NCBI GenBank assembly: GCA_963822765.1 | Contig: CAWGJL010000004.1 | Location: 62,001 to 126,000, forward strand | From: Palsa-504 sp963822765 | GTDB taxonomy: Bacteria; Actinomycetota; Actinomycetes; Streptosporangiales; Streptosporangiaceae | Length of the DNA: 64,000 bases | Direction: 5' to 3' | In this document: piece after piece, positions 44,443 to 52,822 of the stretch | Numbering within the stretch: position 1 is the first letter of the stretch | Layout of the letters: every line of letters starts with the position of its first letter | The notes under the pieces: generated by a model | Seen by the model: the letters and a program-made list of their open reading frames with translations, nothing else | The model's database searches: none | What the model was told of the DNA's origin: nothing | Translations under genes and position numbers: made by a program

Positions 44443-45624
44443 GTGGCGCGGAAGGTCCGGGTGGCCGTGGTGTTCGGCGGGCGCAGCACGGAGCACGCCG
44501 TGTCGTGCGCGAGCGCGGGGCTGGTGCTTTCGGCCATCGACCGGGACCGCTACGACGTGGTGCCGATCGGCATCGCCACCGACGGGCGATGGGTGCTGAC
44601 CGCGGACGACCCGGGTCGGCTGGCGTTGTCTTCCGGGTCGTCGCCCTCGGTGGAGGCGGTGGCGGTGCCGGGCTCGTCGGTCGTGCCCCTGGGCGGGTCG
44701 CTGTCGGTGAGCTCGCCGGGTTCGGTGCCGCGGGACCTCGGCGAGGTGGACGTGGTGCTGCCGCTGCTGCACGGGACGTTCGGCGAGGACGGCACCATCC
44801 AGGGGCTGCTGGAGATGACCGGGACCCGGTACGCGGGCGCGGGGGTGTTCGCCAGCGCGGCCGGCATGGACAAGGAGTACATGAAGCTGATCCTCACCGC
44901 GCGCGGGTTGCCGGTCGGGCCCTACGTGGTGGTGCGCGACCGGGACTGGTGCGGTCCGGGCGGCTCGGCTGGCTCGGCTGGCTCGGCTGGCTCGGCCGGC
45001 TTGGCTGGCTCGGCCGGCTTGGCTGGCTTGGCTGAGCGGAAGCGGGTTCTGGACGAGATCGGGGAGCTGGGCTGGCCGGTGTTCGTCAAGCCGGCCCGTG
45101 GCGGGTCGAGCATCGGGATCACGCGGGTTGCTTCTGCTTCCGATCTGGAGGATGCCGTCGAGGCGGCCCGGGTGCACGATCCCAAGGTGCTGGTCGAGGC
45201 CGCGGTGGAGGGGCTGGAGATCGAGTGCGCGGTGCTCGAGGGCGTGGACGGCGGGCCGCCCGAGGCCAGCTTGCCCGGGCAGGTGGTGGTGGACACCGGC
45301 TCGGCGTTCTACGACTTCGAGGCCAAGTACCTGGCCTCCGGCACGTACATGACCATCCCGGCGCCGCTGCCGGCCGCCGTGACGTCGCGGGTGCGGGCGC
45401 TGGCCTGCGCGGCGTTCGATGCCATCTCCTGCGAGGGGCTGGCCCGGGTGGACTTCTTCTACACCCCGGCCGGGGAGATCCTGGTCAACGAGATCAACAC
45501 CATGCCGGGGATGACACCCGCCTCGGCGTTCCCGCTCATGTGGGCGGCCACGGGGCTGCCGCTGCCGCAGCTCATCGACCGGATCATCCAGACCGCGCTG
45601 CGCAAGCCGCCTGGCCCGCGCTGA
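44443..45624 (+). CDS. ddl: D-alanine--D-alanine ligase with Gly-Ser-Ala repeat insert
   Basis: Ddl makes the D-Ala-D-Ala dipeptide of peptidoglycan. The 393-residue protein has VVFGGRSTEHAVSCASAG, LPLLHGTFGEDGTIQGLLE, KPARGGSSIGI, YDFEAKYLASGTY and LVNEINTMPGM. Between the N-terminal and central ATP-grasp domains is an in-frame repeat of GSA/GLA triplets (about residues 173-197) not expected in the family. It starts at GTG with GGGAGG upstream. Tyr in the dipeptide loop (YDFEAKY) fits a D-Ala-D-Ala rather than D-Ala-D-Lac enzyme. Confidence 0.92.
   Translation: MARKVRVAVVFGGRSTEHAVSCASAGLVLSAIDRDRYDVVPIGIATDGRWVLTADDPGRLALSSGSSPSVEAVAVPGSSVVPLGGSLSVSSPGSVPRDLGEVDVVLPLLHGTFGEDGTIQGLLEMTGTRYAGAGVFASAAGMDKEYMKLILTARGLPVGPYVVVRDRDWCGPGGSAGSAGSAGSAGLAGSAGLAGLAERKRVLDEIGELGWPVFVKPARGGSSIGITRVASASDLEDAVEAARVHDPKVLVEAAVEGLEIECAVLEGVDGGPPEASLPGQVVVDTGSAFYDFEAKYLASGTYMTIPAPLPAAVTSRVRALACAAFDAISCEGLARVDFFYTPAGEILVNEINTMPGMTPASAFPLMWAATGLPLPQLIDRIIQTALRKPPGPR
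44958..45035 (+). repeat. In-frame minisatellite inside ddl
   Basis: A 9-bp unit close to GGCTCGGCT (with GGCTTGGCT variants) is repeated about eight times and encodes Gly-Ser-Ala / Gly-Leu-Ala triplets. The reading frame is kept. Such a repeat can change length by slippage in steps of three residues. Confidence 0.8.
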
Positions 45625-45844
45625 CTTTCCGGGCGGGTGGTGTGGCCCGAAGGTGCCGCGCGCGTAGCCAGGGCCAGGCGCGCCCGCAGGCCCATCCGCC
45701 CCGTCCTGGCCCACGCCCGGGCCACCGTCTCCGTGAAATCCGACATGAGCCACATACTACATATCGAGATATTACGCGTCTAGGCTGCGGCGGGGCGGCG
45801 GGCGGCGTCCGGGCCGAGAACCCGGATGCCGCCCGCGCTGGGTG

Positions 45845-46138
45845 TTACTTCTTGCCGCCTGGCTTGTCGCCGTTGACGAGGGCCTTGAAGTCGGCACCGG
45901 CGCGGAACTTCGGCACCGAGCTCTTGGGCACCTCGATGGTGGCCCCGGTGGCGGGGTTGCGGGCCGTGCGAGCCGGGCGCTCGCTCTTCTCGAAGACGCC
46001 GAACCCGGTGATGGCCACCTTGTCGCCGCTCGCGACGGCGGACTGGATGGTCTCGAGCACCGCGTTCACGGCTTCGGTCGCGGACTTCTTGTCCCCCAAC
46101 CGTCCCGAGATCGCGTCGATCAGATCACGCTTGTTCAT
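45845..46138 (-). CDS. hup: DNA-binding protein HU
   Basis: This 97-residue HU-family protein reads MNKRDLIDAISGRLGDKKSA and VAITGFGVFEKSERPARTAR, with the DNA-bending arm ARNPATGATIEVPKSSVPKF. It compacts and bends chromosomal DNA. It is the short HU form without the long Lys/Ala tail of the mycobacterial type. AGGAG precedes the ATG. Confidence 0.94.
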   Translation of the reverse strand: MNKRDLIDAISGRLGDKKSATEAVNAVLETIQSAVASGDKVAITGFGVFEKSERPARTARNPATGATIEVPKSSVPKFRAGADFKALVNGDKPGGKK

Positions 46139-46221
46139 ATATTCACTCCTGCGCTTCCCCCACAGGTCGCGTGGGCTTGCTCCGATCCTCCGATGCGAGG
46201 CCGCGACCTCTGACCTGCCCG

Positions 46222-46250
46222 AAAGTAGGCGATCCAGCGCCGTTGCACAA
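46222..46250 (-). promoter_or_regulatory. Promoter candidate for hup
   Basis: On the minus strand TTGTGC and TACTTT are 17 bases apart, ~85 bases before the hup start codon. Both boxes are moderate matches to the housekeeping consensus. Confidence 0.4.
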
Positions 46251-46466
46251 TAACATCGGCCAGATTAGGCCTCGTGTCGGCGAAGATCACACCGGCGCCG
46301 ACGTACCGCGTGTGCGGAACGTAGTCATTTGTCCGGTTGATGCTACTTTCCGGATACGCAGTGGGGCTGCTGGTGCTGGGACGCTGCTGCGCTTGACATC
46401 GGGGCGGCGGGCGGGGAAGGTGCCACCATCCTGCTGGCCGACGGCGTCACGCCCGACGCGACTCTG

Positions 46467-46488
46467 GGCTCAGGTTGAGCCTGGCTCA
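46467..46488 (-). terminator. Weak hairpin terminator candidate after leuD
   Basis: GGCTCA, TGAGCC and GGCTCA occur in series, so two alternative 6-bp hairpins can form 20-40 bases past the leuD stop. No T-tract follows. Confidence 0.4.
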
Positions 46489-46507
46489 GCTGGAGGTAAA
46501 TGGCTGG

Positions 46508-47101
46508 TCAGGCGGTGACGGGGAGCCAGCCGGGGCGGGAGAGCTCGAAGGCCGTGATGTCTTCGGTGTGGCGGAGGGTCAGGCCGATGTCGTCCAGGCC
46601 CTCCATCAGGCGCCAGCGGGTGTAGTCGTCCAGGTCGAAGGGGGCCTTGAGGCCGGCCGCGCCGGCCAGGACCACGCGGGCGCCGAGGTCCACGGTGATC
46701 TCGGTGGCGGGGTCGGCCTCGATCGCGTCCTGCAGGGCGGCCACGGCGGCCTCGGGCAGGATCACCGGGAGCAGGCCGGCCTTGGTCGCGTTGGTGCGGA
46801 AGATGTCGCCGAAGCGGGAGGCGATCACGGCGCGGAAGCCGTAGTCGGTCAGGGCCCAGACCGCGTGCTCGCGGGACGAGCCGATGCCGAAGTCGGTCCC
46901 GGCGACCAGGATCGTCGCGCCGGCGTACCGCGGCTGGTTGAGCACGAACGCGGGGTCCTCGCGCCAGGCGGCGAACAGGCCCTCGCCGAAGCCGGCCCGG
47001 CTCACCCGCTTGAGGTACTCGGCCGGGATGATCTGGTCGGTGTCCACGTTGGTCCGCCGCAGCGGCACCGCGCGGCCGGTGTGGGTGGTGAACGGTTCCA
47101 T
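46508..47101 (-). CDS. leuD: 3-isopropylmalate dehydratase small subunit
   Basis: LeuD and LeuC isomerise 2-isopropylmalate to 3-isopropylmalate in leucine synthesis. The 197-residue protein has RRTNVDTDQIIPAEYLK and the swivel-domain motif GTDFGIGSSREHAVWAL. It follows leuC by 23 bases in the same operon. Confidence 0.94.
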   Translation of the reverse strand: MEPFTTHTGRAVPLRRTNVDTDQIIPAEYLKRVSRAGFGEGLFAAWREDPAFVLNQPRYAGATILVAGTDFGIGSSREHAVWALTDYGFRAVIASRFGDIFRTNATKAGLLPVILPEAAVAALQDAIEADPATEITVDLGARVVLAGAAGLKAPFDLDDYTRWRLMEGLDDIGLTLRHTEDITAFELSRPGWLPVTA

Positions 47102-47124
47102 GGGAGCGGTCTCCTGTTACAGGT

Positions 47125-48552
47125 CTACAGGTCGGCGGGGGCGGCGAGGTGGCCGGTGACGGCGGTGGCGGCGGCGACCGCGGGCGAGACCAGGTGGGTG
47201 CGCCCGCCCTTGCCCTGGCGGCCCTCGAAGTTGCGGTTGGAGGTCGACGCGCTGCGCTCGCCGGGGGCGAGCTTGTCCGGGTTCATGCCCAGGCACATCG
47301 AGCAGCCGGCCGCGCGCCACTGCGCGCCGGCCTCGGTGAACACCGTGTCCAGGCCCTCCTGCTCGGCCTGGGCCCGGACCTGCATGGAGCCGGGCACGAC
47401 CAGCATCCGGACGGACGGGGCGATCCGGCGACCGCGCAGGACGTCCGCGGCGGCGCGCAGGTCCTCGAGCCTGCCGTTGGTGCACGACCCGAGGAAGACG
47501 GTGTCCACGGTCACGTCGCGCAGCGCGGTGCCGGGGGTCAGACCCATGTAGGCCAGCGCGCGCTGCGCCGCGGCGCGCTGACCGGGGTCGGACAGCGAAT
47601 CCGGGTCGGGCACCGAGGCGGACAGCGGCAGCGCCTGGCCGGGGTTGGTGCCCCAGGTCACGTACGGGCTCAGCGTCCCGGCGTCCAGCGTCACCTCGTG
47701 GTCGAAGGCCGCGTCGTCGTCGCCGGGCAGCGAGCGCCAGTAGTCCAGGGCCCGCTCCCAGTCCGCGCCGGACGGCGCGTGCGGCCGGCCCTCCAGGTAC
47801 GCGAACGTCACGTCGTCCGGGGCGATCAGCCCGGCCCGCGCGCCGGCCTCGATGGACATGTTGCAGACGGTCAGGCGGCCCTCCATGGACAGCGCCCGGA
47901 TCGCGGGACCGCGGTACTCGACCACGTAGCCCTGGCCGCCGCCGGTGCCGATCTTGGCGATGATGGCCAGGATCAGGTCCTTGGGCGTCACGCCGTCGGG
48001 CAGCGCGCCGTTCACGGTGATGGCCATCGTCTTGGGCCGCGCCTGGGGCAGCGTCTGGGTGGCGAGCACGTGCTCGACCTCGCTGGTCCCGATGCCGAAG
48101 GCCAGCGCGCCGAACGCGCCGTGAGTAGAGGTATGCGAGTCGCCGCAGACGATGGTCAGGCCCGGCTGGGTCAGGCCGAGCTGCGGGCCGATGACGTGCA
48201 CGATGCCCTGCCCGGCGTCGCCCATCGGATGCAGGCGGATGCCGAACTCCGCGCAGTTCTTGCGCAGCGCCTCGACCTGGGTCCGCGACACCGGGTCGGT
48301 GACCGGGCTGCCGGGTCCGGACAGGGGAACGCCGGGACCGGTGATGCCGGTGGTCGGCACGTTGTGGTCCTCGGTGGCGATGGTCAGGTCGGGACGGCGT
48401 ACCTTGCGGTCGGCCGCGCGCAGCCCGTCGAAGGCCTGCGGGCTGGTCACCTCGTGGATCAGGTGGAGGTCGATGTAGAGCAGGTCGGGCTCGCCTTCCG
48501 CGCTACGCACCACGTGGGCGTCCCAGATCTTCTCGGCGAGCGTACGGCCCAT
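47125..48552 (-). CDS. leuC: 3-isopropylmalate dehydratase large subunit
   Basis: This 475-residue aconitase-family subunit has LIHEVTSPQAFDGLR, VCGDSHTSTHGAFGALAFGI, FLGSCTNGRLEDL and CSMCLGMNPDKLAPGER. The last two carry the cysteines of the 4Fe-4S cluster. The start is the ATG at 48552 (AAGGAG nine bases upstream); a frame from 48579 adds only a non-family leader. It is divergent from ndgR, whose product is known in other actinomycetes to act on leuCD. Confidence 0.94.
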   Translation of the reverse strand: MGRTLAEKIWDAHVVRSAEGEPDLLYIDLHLIHEVTSPQAFDGLRAADRKVRRPDLTIATEDHNVPTTGITGPGVPLSGPGSPVTDPVSRTQVEALRKNCAEFGIRLHPMGDAGQGIVHVIGPQLGLTQPGLTIVCGDSHTSTHGAFGALAFGIGTSEVEHVLATQTLPQARPKTMAITVNGALPDGVTPKDLILAIIAKIGTGGGQGYVVEYRGPAIRALSMEGRLTVCNMSIEAGARAGLIAPDDVTFAYLEGRPHAPSGADWERALDYWRSLPGDDDAAFDHEVTLDAGTLSPYVTWGTNPGQALPLSASVPDPDSLSDPGQRAAAQRALAYMGLTPGTALRDVTVDTVFLGSCTNGRLEDLRAAADVLRGRRIAPSVRMLVVPGSMQVRAQAEQEGLDTVFTEAGAQWRAAGCSMCLGMNPDKLAPGERSASTSNRNFEGRQGKGGRTHLVSPAVAAATAVTGHLAAPADL

Positions 48553-48599
48553 CACGCCTACTCCTTCGCCCGCCGCCACAGGCGGCTAGGCAAGCCTTG

Positions 48600-48618
48600 C
48601 GTCTCGCATTTCGAGACG
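48600..48618. promoter_or_regulatory. Inverted-repeat operator candidate between leuC and ndgR
   Basis: CGTCTCG, five bases (CATTT), then CGAGACG is a perfect 7-bp inverted repeat in the 80-bp divergent gap, 15 bases before the ndgR start. Its position fits autoregulation by NdgR and control of leuCD. Confidence 0.55.
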
Positions 48619-48632
48619 GCAGTATTCATAAC

Positions 48633-49349
48633 ATGAACAACTCTAGCGGAGTCGGTGTCCTCGACAAGACGGTTTCTGTACTGTCCGCCCTGGAGAACGG
48701 CCCGGCCTCGCTGGCCCAGCTGGTCAAGGCGACCGGCCTGGCCCGGCCCACCGCGCACCGGATCGCGGTCGCCCTGGAGACGCACCGCATGCTGGCCCGG
48801 GACACGCAGGGCCGGTTCGTGCTCGGCCCCCGGATCGGCGAGCTGGCCGCCGCGGCCGGGGAGGACCGGCTGCTGGCCATCGCCCAGCCGATCCTGGTCC
48901 AGCTCAGGGACGTCACCGGGGAGAGCGCCCAGCTCTACCGGCCGCACGCCGACACACGCATCTGCGTGGCCGCCGCCGAGCGGACCAGCGGACTGCGGGA
49001 CACCGTCCCGGTCGGCGCCGCCCTGCCGATGACCGCCGGATCGGCGGCCCAGGTCCTGCTGGCCTGGGAGGAAGCCAGCCGCATGCACCGCGGGCTGCGC
49101 GGGGCGAAGTTCACCGCCACCACCTTGGCTCAGGTGCGCCGGCGCGGCTGCGCCGCCACCGCCGCCGAACGCGAGCCCGGCGTCGCCTCGGTGTCCGCCC
49201 CGGTGCGCGGCCCCGGCGGCCGGGTCATCGCCGCCGTCTCGGTCTCCGGCCCGATCGAGCGCCTGACCCGCTCCCCCGGCCGCCTGCACGCCCCCGCCGT
49301 CGTAGCCGCCGGCGACAAGATCAGCAAGCTGCTCCGGGCCGAGTACTGA
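48633..49349 (+). CDS. ndgR: IclR-family regulator NdgR
   Basis: This 238-residue IclR protein has an N-terminal winged helix (VGVLDKTVSVLSALENGP, LARPTAHRIAVALETHRML) and a C-terminal effector domain (VAAAERTSGLRDTVPVGAAL, SVSAPVRGPGGRVIAAVSVS). NdgR/AreB orthologues control leucine and other amino-acid genes and lie divergent from leuCD, exactly as here. The start at 48633 is chosen for its family N-terminus. Confidence 0.9.
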   Translation: MNNSSGVGVLDKTVSVLSALENGPASLAQLVKATGLARPTAHRIAVALETHRMLARDTQGRFVLGPRIGELAAAAGEDRLLAIAQPILVQLRDVTGESAQLYRPHADTRICVAAAERTSGLRDTVPVGAALPMTAGSAAQVLLAWEEASRMHRGLRGAKFTATTLAQVRRRGCAATAAEREPGVASVSAPVRGPGGRVIAAVSVSGPIERLTRSPGRLHAPAVVAAGDKISKLLRAEY

Positions 49350-49382
49350 GCGGCGCTGAGGGGCAGGCGCCGAAGGCGCACT

Positions 49383-49482
49383 CCCCGCGAGCCAAAGGGC
49401 GCCGGCGCCGACTGGACTGACGAGCGACGAAGGAGCGAGGAGGGAAGGAGGCGCCTTAAGGGCGCCCGGAGGCGAGCGGGGA
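49383..49482. repeat. Dispersed 100-bp intergenic repeat, copy B
   Basis: Begins CCCCGCGAGCC and ends GGCGAGCGGGG, an imperfect inverted-repeat pair. It shares GACTGGACTGA and the purine-rich block with copy A and is exactly as long. It lies between ndgR and the transhydrogenase operon; a short GGCGCCGAAGGCGC segment flanks its left side. Confidence 0.75.
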
Positions 49483-49643
49483 CAACACTGCGCCCGGCGG
49501 CGAGCCGAGGAAAACAGAGATACCCTGCCTGATGGCGGGAGACGCTCCGCCCGGCTGGACTAGTGCTTCGATGGATGTGCAATTATGGAAATAGAGACGG
49601 GACGGAAACGACGCCACCGGGGAACGGATACGAGGTCGCGCTG

Positions 49644-50858
49644 ATGAAGGCAGGTGTGGTCAAGGAGACCGCGCCGGGCGAGCGCCGGGTGGCGCTGGTG
49701 CCGGAGGCGGTAGCCAAGCTCCGGGCGGCCGGGATCGAGGTGCTGGTCGAGCGCGGGGCGGGCGAGGGCGCCTGGCTGAGCGACTCGCTCTACGCCGACG
49801 CGGGCGCGACCATCGTCAGCGCCGCCGAGCTGTACCGGGACGCCGACGTCCTGCTCACCGTGACCAAGCCGGCGGCCGACGCGGTCGGCCTGCTGCGAGC
49901 AGGGCAGGCGGTGATCGGCATGCTGGCCCCGCTGGTCCACCCCGAACTGGCCGCGGCGCTGGCCGCCCGGGACGTGACCGCGATCAGCCTGGACCGGATG
50001 CCGCGCACGCTGACCAGGACCCAGCCGATGGACGCGCTCAGCTCCCAGGCCAACGTGGCGGGATACAAGGCGGCGCTGGTCGCGGCGGCGGAGTTCGGCC
50101 GGTTCTTCCCGATGCTGATCACCGCGGCGGGCACCGCGCGCCCGGCCAAGGTGCTGGTGCTCGGGGCGGGGGTGGCGGGCCTGCAGGCGATCGGGACCGC
50201 CCGGCGGCTCGGCGCGGTGGTCAGCGGGTACGACGTCCGGCCCGCGTCCAAGACCGAGGTCGAGTCGCTCGGCGCCACGTTCATCGAGCTGACCGCGGGG
50301 GTCTCGGCGGCCGGCGAGGGCGGCTACGCCCGCGAACTGACCGCCGAGGAGCGCCAGGCCCAGCAGGACGAGTTGCTCGGGCATATCGCGCGGCACGACG
50401 TGGTGATCACCACCGCGCAGGTACCAGGGCGCCGGCCGCCGCTGCTGGTGACCGAGGACGCGATCAAGGCCATGACCGCCGGGTCGGTCCTGGTGGACAT
50501 GGGCGCCAGCGAACTGGGCGGCAACGTGGCCGGGTCCCGGCCCGGCGAGACGGTCGTGACCGGCAACGGGATCACGATCATCGGGGCGGACAACCTGCCG
50601 TCCTCGATGCCGACCGCGGCGTCGGCCGCCTACTCGCGGAACATCGCCACGCTGCTTGACTACCTCAGCGCCGACGGCGCGCTGGCCATCGATACCAGCG
50701 ACGAGGTCCAGGCCGGCGTGGTCATCACGCACGGCGGCCGGGTCGTGCACGAGGGCGTGGCCGCCCTGCTAAATCCAGCAGAGCTGAATCCGGCAGAGCT
50801 AGGTACAGCAGAGCTAGATTCCGAGGGAGACGCCGATGTCAACGGCCCTGCTGACTGA
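49644..50858 (+). CDS. pntAA: NAD(P) transhydrogenase subunit alpha part 1
   Basis: This 404-residue dI domain binds NAD(H). It has KAGVVKETAPGERRVALVPE, SSQANVAGYKAALVAAAEFG and the Rossmann motif VLVLGAGVAGLQAIGTARRL. With PntAB and PntB it couples proton flow to hydride transfer between NADH and NADP. The C-terminus has short repeats (NPAEL, NPAEL, GTAEL) and overlaps pntAB by 23 bases. The start is the ATG at 49644. Confidence 0.92.
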   Translation: MKAGVVKETAPGERRVALVPEAVAKLRAAGIEVLVERGAGEGAWLSDSLYADAGATIVSAAELYRDADVLLTVTKPAADAVGLLRAGQAVIGMLAPLVHPELAAALAARDVTAISLDRMPRTLTRTQPMDALSSQANVAGYKAALVAAAEFGRFFPMLITAAGTARPAKVLVLGAGVAGLQAIGTARRLGAVVSGYDVRPASKTEVESLGATFIELTAGVSAAGEGGYARELTAEERQAQQDELLGHIARHDVVITTAQVPGRRPPLLVTEDAIKAMTAGSVLVDMGASELGGNVAGSRPGETVVTGNGITIIGADNLPSSMPTAASAAYSRNIATLLDYLSADGALAIDTSDEVQAGVVITHGGRVVHEGVAALLNPAELNPAELGTAELDSEGDADVNGPAD

Positions 50859-51225
50859 CCTGACCATTTTCATCCTCGCGCTGCTGGTCGGCATCGAGGT
50901 GATCGGGAAGGTTCCGGCCACGCTGCACACGCCGCTGATGTCGGCGACCAACGCGATCCACGGAATCGTGCTGGTCGGCGCGGTCCTGATCGGGGTGAGC
51001 GCGCACAACGTGGTCGGCTACATCCTGGCCTTCGTGGCCTCGTTTTTTGCCAGCGCGAACGTGGTCGGCGGGTACGCGGTGACCGGCCGGATGCTGAAGA
51101 TGTTCCGGCGGAAGGCGCCAGAGCAGAACGCGGCGGAGCACAATCCCGCGCTCAACGGGCACGGCGCCCCTCCCCGGGGCCTGCGGGGAATCTTGAGCAG
51201 GGCGGGGGGCAGGGCACAGTCATGA
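50836..51225 (+). CDS. pntAB: NAD(P) transhydrogenase subunit alpha part 2
   Basis: This 129-residue membrane subunit has about three spans (LTIFILALLVGIEVIG, TPLMSATNAIHGIVLVGAVL, VVGYILAFVASFFASANVVG) and the characteristic GGYAVTGRMLKMF end. It forms part of the proton channel. A hydrophilic tail of ~38 residues follows. Confidence 0.92.
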   Translation: MSTALLTDLTIFILALLVGIEVIGKVPATLHTPLMSATNAIHGIVLVGAVLIGVSAHNVVGYILAFVASFFASANVVGGYAVTGRMLKMFRRKAPEQNAAEHNPALNGHGAPPRGLRGILSRAGGRAQS

Positions 51226-51262
51226 GCGAGCCTTGGTCTGTAGGCGAGCGGGGCAGCACAGT

Positions 51263-52672
51263 ATGAGCGGGTTCACCGGGTACGTCCAGCTCGTCTACGT
51301 GCTGGTCGCGGCGTTGTTCGTGATCGGCCTGCACCTGATGAACAGCCCGGCCACGGCCCGCCGGGGCAACCAGGTGGCGCTGACCGGCATGGTGATCGCC
51401 GTCATCGCGACGCTTATCCTGCTCATCCACGACGGCACGGTCACCGCGGCCGGCTGGACCGTGATCATCGTCGGATCGCTGCTGGGCTCCGCGGTGGGCC
51501 TGTGGGCGGCCCGGACCGTGCAGATGACCGCCATGCCGCAGCTGGTGTCGGCGTTCAACTCGGTCGGCGGCGGGGCCGCGGCGCTGGTCGCGATCTACGG
51601 TTATTACGACGCTGAGGCCAAGGGCGCCGTCCTCGGCACCACCTCGGTGTTCACCGTGCTCGACGTGCTGATCGGCTCGGTGACGTTCTCCGGGTCGATC
51701 ATCGCGGCCGGCAAGCTGCAGGGCTGGATCGGCGGCCAGCCGATCGTCTTCAGGGGCAGCCGCCTGCTCAACGTGACGCTGGCCGTGGTGGCGGTCGGCA
51801 CGGCGGCCTTCATCTTCAGCACGGCCAGCCTGCCGGCGCTGTTCATCGTGGTGCTGGCCGCGCTGGGGTCCGGGGTCCTGATGGTGCTGCCGATCGGCGG
51901 CGCGGACATGCCGGTGGTGATCTCGCTGCTGAACGCGTTCACCGGCACCGCGGTGGCGATGGCCGGCTTCGTCATCGGCAACTGGGCCCTGATCGTGGCC
52001 GGCGCGCTGGTCGGCGCGTCCGGTGGCATCTTGACCAAGCTGATGGCCGATGCGATGAACCGGTCGCTGACCAACATCATCGTGGGCGGGTTCGGCACCG
52101 GGGACAGCGCGGTCGCGGTGGGCGCGGCGGCCGACGCCCACGTGCGCTCGATCGCGGCCGACGACGCGGCCATCCAGCTCGCCTACGCGTCCAAGGTCAT
52201 CATCGTGCCCGGCTACGGCCTGGCCGCGGCGCAGGCCCAGCACGGGGTGGCCGAGCTGGCCAAGCTGCTCGAGGACCGCGGCATCGAGGTCAGCTACGCC
52301 ATCCACCCGGTCGCGGGCCGGATGCCCGGCCACATGAACGTGCTGCTGGCCGAGGCGAACGTGCCCTACCCGCTGCTGAAGGAGATGGAGGAGATCAACC
52401 CGGAGTTCGGCCGGGCCGACGTGGCCCTGGTCATCGGGGCCAACGACGTGACCAACCCGGCGGCCCGCCGGCCGGGCAACGAGATCTCCGGCATGCCGAT
52501 CCTGGACGTGGACCAGGCCAGGTCGATCATCGTGGTCAAGCGCTCGATGGGGACCGGGTACGCGGGCATGGAGAACGAGCTGTACTTCGACGCCAAGACC
52601 AGCATGTACTTCGCCGACGCGAAGAAGGCCATGGCCCAGCTCACCGCCGCGGTGAAGACCCTGGTGGCCTGA
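51263..52672 (+). CDS. pntB: NAD(P) transhydrogenase subunit beta
   Basis: The 469-residue protein has about eight membrane spans (YVQLVYVLVAALFVIGLHLM onward) and then the NADP-binding dIII domain with VIIVPGYGLAAAQAQHGVAEL, HPVAGRMPGHMNVLLAEANV and IGANDVTNPAAR. It completes the three-gene transhydrogenase. The start at 51263 fits the first membrane span. Confidence 0.93.
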   Translation: MSGFTGYVQLVYVLVAALFVIGLHLMNSPATARRGNQVALTGMVIAVIATLILLIHDGTVTAAGWTVIIVGSLLGSAVGLWAARTVQMTAMPQLVSAFNSVGGGAAALVAIYGYYDAEAKGAVLGTTSVFTVLDVLIGSVTFSGSIIAAGKLQGWIGGQPIVFRGSRLLNVTLAVVAVGTAAFIFSTASLPALFIVVLAALGSGVLMVLPIGGADMPVVISLLNAFTGTAVAMAGFVIGNWALIVAGALVGASGGILTKLMADAMNRSLTNIIVGGFGTGDSAVAVGAAADAHVRSIAADDAAIQLAYASKVIIVPGYGLAAAQAQHGVAELAKLLEDRGIEVSYAIHPVAGRMPGHMNVLLAEANVPYPLLKEMEEINPEFGRADVALVIGANDVTNPAARRPGNEISGMPILDVDQARSIIVVKRSMGTGYAGMENELYFDAKTSMYFADAKKAMAQLTAAVKTLVA

Positions 52673-52697
52673 CGATCCCCTCGTGAGCTGAAACGGT

Positions 52698-52770
52698 GGG
52701 CGCCGAAGGCCCCCCCCCCGGCGAGCCAAAGGCGGCGGGTCAAGAGGCGCCGGAGGCGAGCGGGACAACA
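52698..52770. repeat. Dispersed intergenic repeat, internally deleted copy C
   Basis: GGGCGCCGAAGGC, then CGGCGAGCCAAAGG, GGGTCAAGAGGCGCCGGAGG and GGCGAGCGGGACAACA match the outer parts of copies A and B. The central GACTGGACTGA and purine-rich block is missing. A run of ten C occurs at the left part. It lies between pntB and trpB2. Confidence 0.65.
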
Positions 52771-52822
52771 GAGCGAGCGGGAAGATACTGTTCGGAGAAG
52801 CTGTTCAAGATCGGAGGCTGTC

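Larger units (their letters stand above)
46139..46507. other. Intergenic region between leuD and hup
   Basis: No gene is seen. It contains the HU leader and promoter candidate (46222-46250) at one side. At the other are alternating GGCTCA/TGAGCC arms near 46467-46488, which may terminate leuCD. Confidence 0.55.

Noticed and set aside
45459..45755. Small minus-strand gene (starts MWLMSDFTETVARAW) after ddl
   Set aside because: It overlaps the ddl 3' end for more than half its length, and no family is recognised; only the first ~45 codons lie in free sequence.
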